From Acestrorhynchus altus (taxonomy: Eukaryota > Chordata > Actinopteri > Characiformes > Acestrorhynchidae): a stretch of DNA of 64,000 nucleotides. Location: positions 16,738,266 through 16,802,265 of the forward strand of contig CM067503.1 of the NCBI GenBank assembly GCA_034509495.1. Direction: 5' to 3'. Shown piece after piece: positions 61,302-64,000 of the stretch. The position numbers and the translations under genes were made by a program. The notes below the pieces were generated by a model. It made no database searches. It saw only the letters and a list, made by a program, of their open reading frames with translations, and was not told the DNA's origin. The first letter of the stretch is position 1. Each line of letters starts with the position of its first letter.

Positions 61302-62584
61302 TCAGTCCTTGGTTCTGTTGTGACTGCTCTTGTTGCTGGCACTCTGAGGGCGTAAGTGATAGGAATACTGCTTGGCTTGGTTCAAAGAGTCCAGTAAGTG
61401 CACACAGTCCACACCACTCACTGTGAGGAAAGAAAAAGCACCATTACAGACAGCATTAACGCTGTTTCAATTATTGTTAAATAAAGCATCCGTCGCTCAC
61501 ATACACAGTCATGGACAGGAATGTCATGGCAGTACTTTCTTGCTTTCAATTTTCTACCTTTTCCATTTTTCTGGAGCAGAATGAATGATAACATTTCGAG
61601 CAGAATAAAAAACAAGAATTTGGTACACAGAAATGTATATTCACCCATAAATTATTAACTCTGTTGTGCAGAAAGTTCCACAATGCTATTTATCTGGCCA
61701 AAGCTAAGGCCTCTTAAATTTCTGTTAGTGATCATGATTGACTACAGCTGCCATTAAAGAAAGAAGTCTCTGCTTCAAACTGACATCTTTTAACTTGACT
61801 TAAGTTTGCAGCTGGACACTCTGGACTTCTGGAGGAATGTTTTATGGTCAGATGATTAATTTGGGGCTGCTTTGCTGCAAAAGGGTCTGGATAGATTTCC
61901 ATCATAGAAACCATTATGAAATGTAAAATTCCATTTGTTTAAATGTGTTCAAAAAGTCAAAAGGGGTTTGACTTTTTCAGATAACTGTAAATATGCTAGT
62001 ACATCTCAAAAAATGTGAAAATTGTTAAAGAAAGATCCATCACTATTTCAATCAAAAAGCTTAACTGTCATTTTATATTCATTACATGTAAAGTTTTTTT
62101 TTTATTATTAGTATTTATTTTTTTTTTTTTTTACTGTTGATTAGTATGGCTTATAGCTCAAACTAGAAATCCACAATCTCAAAATAATACAAAACATTAA
62201 TTAATATTTTAATAGATTACTAATCCTTAATCACTAATCATCAACTTTAAAACAAAGCTTTATATATATAATCACTTTAAATGTAATGAATATTAAATGA
62301 CAGTTTCATTTTTTAATTATCAAAAATGTTTTTCACTATATTCAAATTAAATAAACGTTGAATCTGTGAGAATTTTTTTTGCACTGAACTGACGAGTAAT
62401 TAATATTAATGTGTAATTTCTTAGACACAGACCATTAAGTGTTTGTTGTGTAACTGCTGTCTATGCTTGAACTTACATTGGTTGCTGGTCTTGAGTGACA
62501 AGTCCAGCAGGAGTTGACTCTGGCTGTGTGTGCTAAGCATGGACACACTTCTAAGAGAGCGCCCCCTTTTGGCCTGGGCTCCAC
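61302..62584 (-). CDS. Last two coding exons of an unidentified minus-strand gene (INVS candidate by position)
   Basis: Exons on the minus strand: 62477-62584 (acceptor tgtccag|, donor caat|gtaagt) and 61302-61420 (acceptor cctcacag|, ending in TGA). They join in one frame: GRSLRSVSMLSTHSQSQLLL, then LSLKTSNQ, a split Leu, SGVDCVHLLDSLNQAKQYSY, then HLRPQSASNKSSHNRTKD and stop. No domain is recognised; it is polar and Ser-rich. The gene converges on TEX10. In human the gene convergent with TEX10 at 9q31 is INVS, a cilium/planar polarity ankyrin-repeat protein, so INVS is the leading candidate from synteny alone. Upstream exons were not found before 64000. The coding status rests on good splice sites, phase match and open frame. 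Confidence 0.55.
61741..61935 (+). mobile_element. Tc1-like fragment inside the last intron of the 61302 gene
   Basis: 'gtttgcagctggacactctg' and 'aatttggggctgctttgctg' are decayed Tc1 transposase segments; a related piece is at 60600. Confidence 0.45.
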
Positions 62585-62990
62585 CTGGACAAAGGCCAGA
62601 TATGTGATCAAACAAAAAATGTTTTTACACAAACACACATAGGTTTAAACACTTGTGGTGTGTTACAGAAGAAGTGTTGTTTCAGGCAGCAGGGGTCCAT
62701 GTATGTGTGTGGGTGTCCGTGTGTGTGAGTGTGTGTGTGTCCGTGTGTGTCCAATTTGACTGAGCGTTAGAGTTGTGCAAGACTGGGGAGGTGTGTGTGC
62801 GCAAGGAGACAGCTCGACATTCCATCTGACAGCATTGAACTTTTCAAAGCAGAGCGACTGTCAGGGAAGAGGGGAGTGAGTGTGTGTGTGTGTGTACGTG
62901 TCTCTACCTTGCTCAGCCATCATCACCTGTTCATGTCTGTGAAGGTCAGTTGCGTTAACTGGGTCGAAACTCCAACTTATCTACTGATAT

Positions 62991-62992
<2 letters not shown>

Positions 62993-63061
<69 letters not shown>

Positions 63062-63066
63062 AGAGA
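62993..63066. repeat. (TG)n-(AG)n microsatellite
   Basis: About 27 TG units followed by AG units. Confidence 0.92.
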
Positions 63067-63256
63067 TTATAAGATGAAGGAATTCTGCATCAAAATGCAA
63101 CACCTGGGCTGTATTTATGTAGCCTTTCATAATTAGTCTCTGGAATCAACCCAAACTTGCTCTTTAGGAAAGAAAAAAACACCTGAAAAGTATTTTGGTG
63201 TTCAAAGGTATGGAGATACTGGATAAATTAAAAAGAAAGTTAGGAAAGCCAACCTA

Positions 63257-63773
63257 CAGGGGTTGGACAATGAAACTGAAACACCTGGTTTTAGACCACA
63301 ATCATTTATTAGTATGGTGAACTAGGGCCTCCTTTTGTGGCCAGTACAGTGTCTATTCATCTTGTGAATGACACTTTTTGGATACAATCGGGGTTAGAAC
63401 CCCAACATCCCTTTCAGACAGCTTCCTCTTGCGTCCACAGTTAATCCTGTTGGATGTGGTTGGTCCTTCTTGGTGTTATGCTGACATTACCCTGGATACC
63501 GTAGCTCTTGATACATCACAAAGACTTGCTGTCTTGGTCACAGACACGCCAGCAAGACGTGCACCAACAATTTGTCCTCTTTTGAACTCTGGTATATCAC
63601 CCGTAATGTTGTGTGCAAAACTGTGCTCTTACCCTGATAATTGAACCTTCACACTCTGCTCTTACTGGTGCAATGTGCAATTAATGAAGATTGACCACCA
63701 GGCTGCTCCAATTTAGCCATGAAACCTCCCACACTAAAATGACAGGTGTTTCAGTTTCATTGTCCAAGCCCTG
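63257..63773 (-). mobile_element. Second copy of the short Tc1-like element, inverted orientation
   Basis: The ends 'caggggttggacaatgaaac' and 'gtttcattgtccaagccctg' are inverted repeats flanked by TA (63255-63256 and 63774-63775). The interior is the reverse complement of the element at 59043-59498, including the helix-turn-helix coding part, plus about 60 bp absent from that copy (around 63350-63430). No catalytic domain. Confidence 0.85.
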
Positions 63774-64000
63774 TATGTGTAGCATGTTGCTAAGCGCAAG
63801 GGGGGCAAATATGTGATTGGCTTATTGAAAGCTGAAATCTTGGACTATATTAAAATCAGAATGGGTGCATGTGACATATATATCTGACTTTATGAGGAAT
63901 GCACACATCTATGCCCAACATACCTTTATACTTACCTCTCCAAAGGTACCTAACATGGGACAAATGTGGTGCTGAACTTCGGAAAGCATAGAACCTGAGT

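Noticed and set aside
63378..63644. 88-residue plus-strand frame near the right edge
   Set aside because: Antisense of the Tc1-like helix-turn-helix coding segment in the inverted element 63257-63773.

Overview
The window is vertebrate nuclear DNA, most likely from a ray-finned fish. It holds compact multi-exon genes with GT-AG introns, abundant (CA/TG)n, (CT)n and (TA)n microsatellites, many decayed Tc1/mariner elements and a Jockey/CR1/L2-group LINE fragment. Several repeat families are ones I associate with teleosts. Exact species cannot be read from the sequence; an otophysan fish is a guess only.

Layout. (1) 194-10196, minus strand: the 5' half of TMEM67 (meckelin). Sixteen coding exons were resolved, and they join to exactly 547 codons; the rest of the gene lies to the left of the window. 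(2) 11380-13038, plus strand: RBM12B, a single coding exon of 552 codons with four RRM domains, head-to-head with TMEM67 across a 1.2 kb intergenic region. (3) 14662-22697, minus strand: a gene I cannot name. It has eleven exons, 387 aa, one matrin/U1-type C2H2 zinc finger and a Gly/Ser/Met-rich tail, and converges tail-to-tail on RBM12B. (4) 24537-54502, plus strand: complete TEX10. Fifteen coding exons join to 933 codons plus stop, close to the 929 aa human protein. (5) 61302-62584, minus strand: the last two coding exons of a further gene, converging on TEX10. Its position suggests INVS (inversin), but I could not confirm this from its sequence.

Functions are ordinary cell biology and there is no operon-like logic: a ciliary transition-zone receptor-like protein (TMEM67), an RNA-binding protein (RBM12B), a probable nucleic-acid-associated zinc-finger protein, a 60S ribosome biogenesis/chromatin factor (TEX10), and possibly a second ciliary protein (INVS). 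In human, TMEM67-RBM12B is at 8q22 and TEX10-INVS at 9q31, so this window joins two segments that are separate in human.

Introns and intergenic DNA hold mostly Tc1/mariner debris of several families, two oppositely oriented copies of one short element with intact terminal inverted repeats (59043-59498 and 63257-63773), a 21-bp minisatellite arranged in inverted orientation, and dinucleotide repeats abutting several TEX10 splice sites. At 32547-32565 lies a perfect 19-bp Tn5 mosaic end (Nextera adapter), which points to an assembly artefact inside a TEX10 intron. I found no convincing undescribed system. The best candidates for a closer look are the unnamed zinc-finger gene, the synteny junction, the repeat-flanked TEX10 exons and the adapter.
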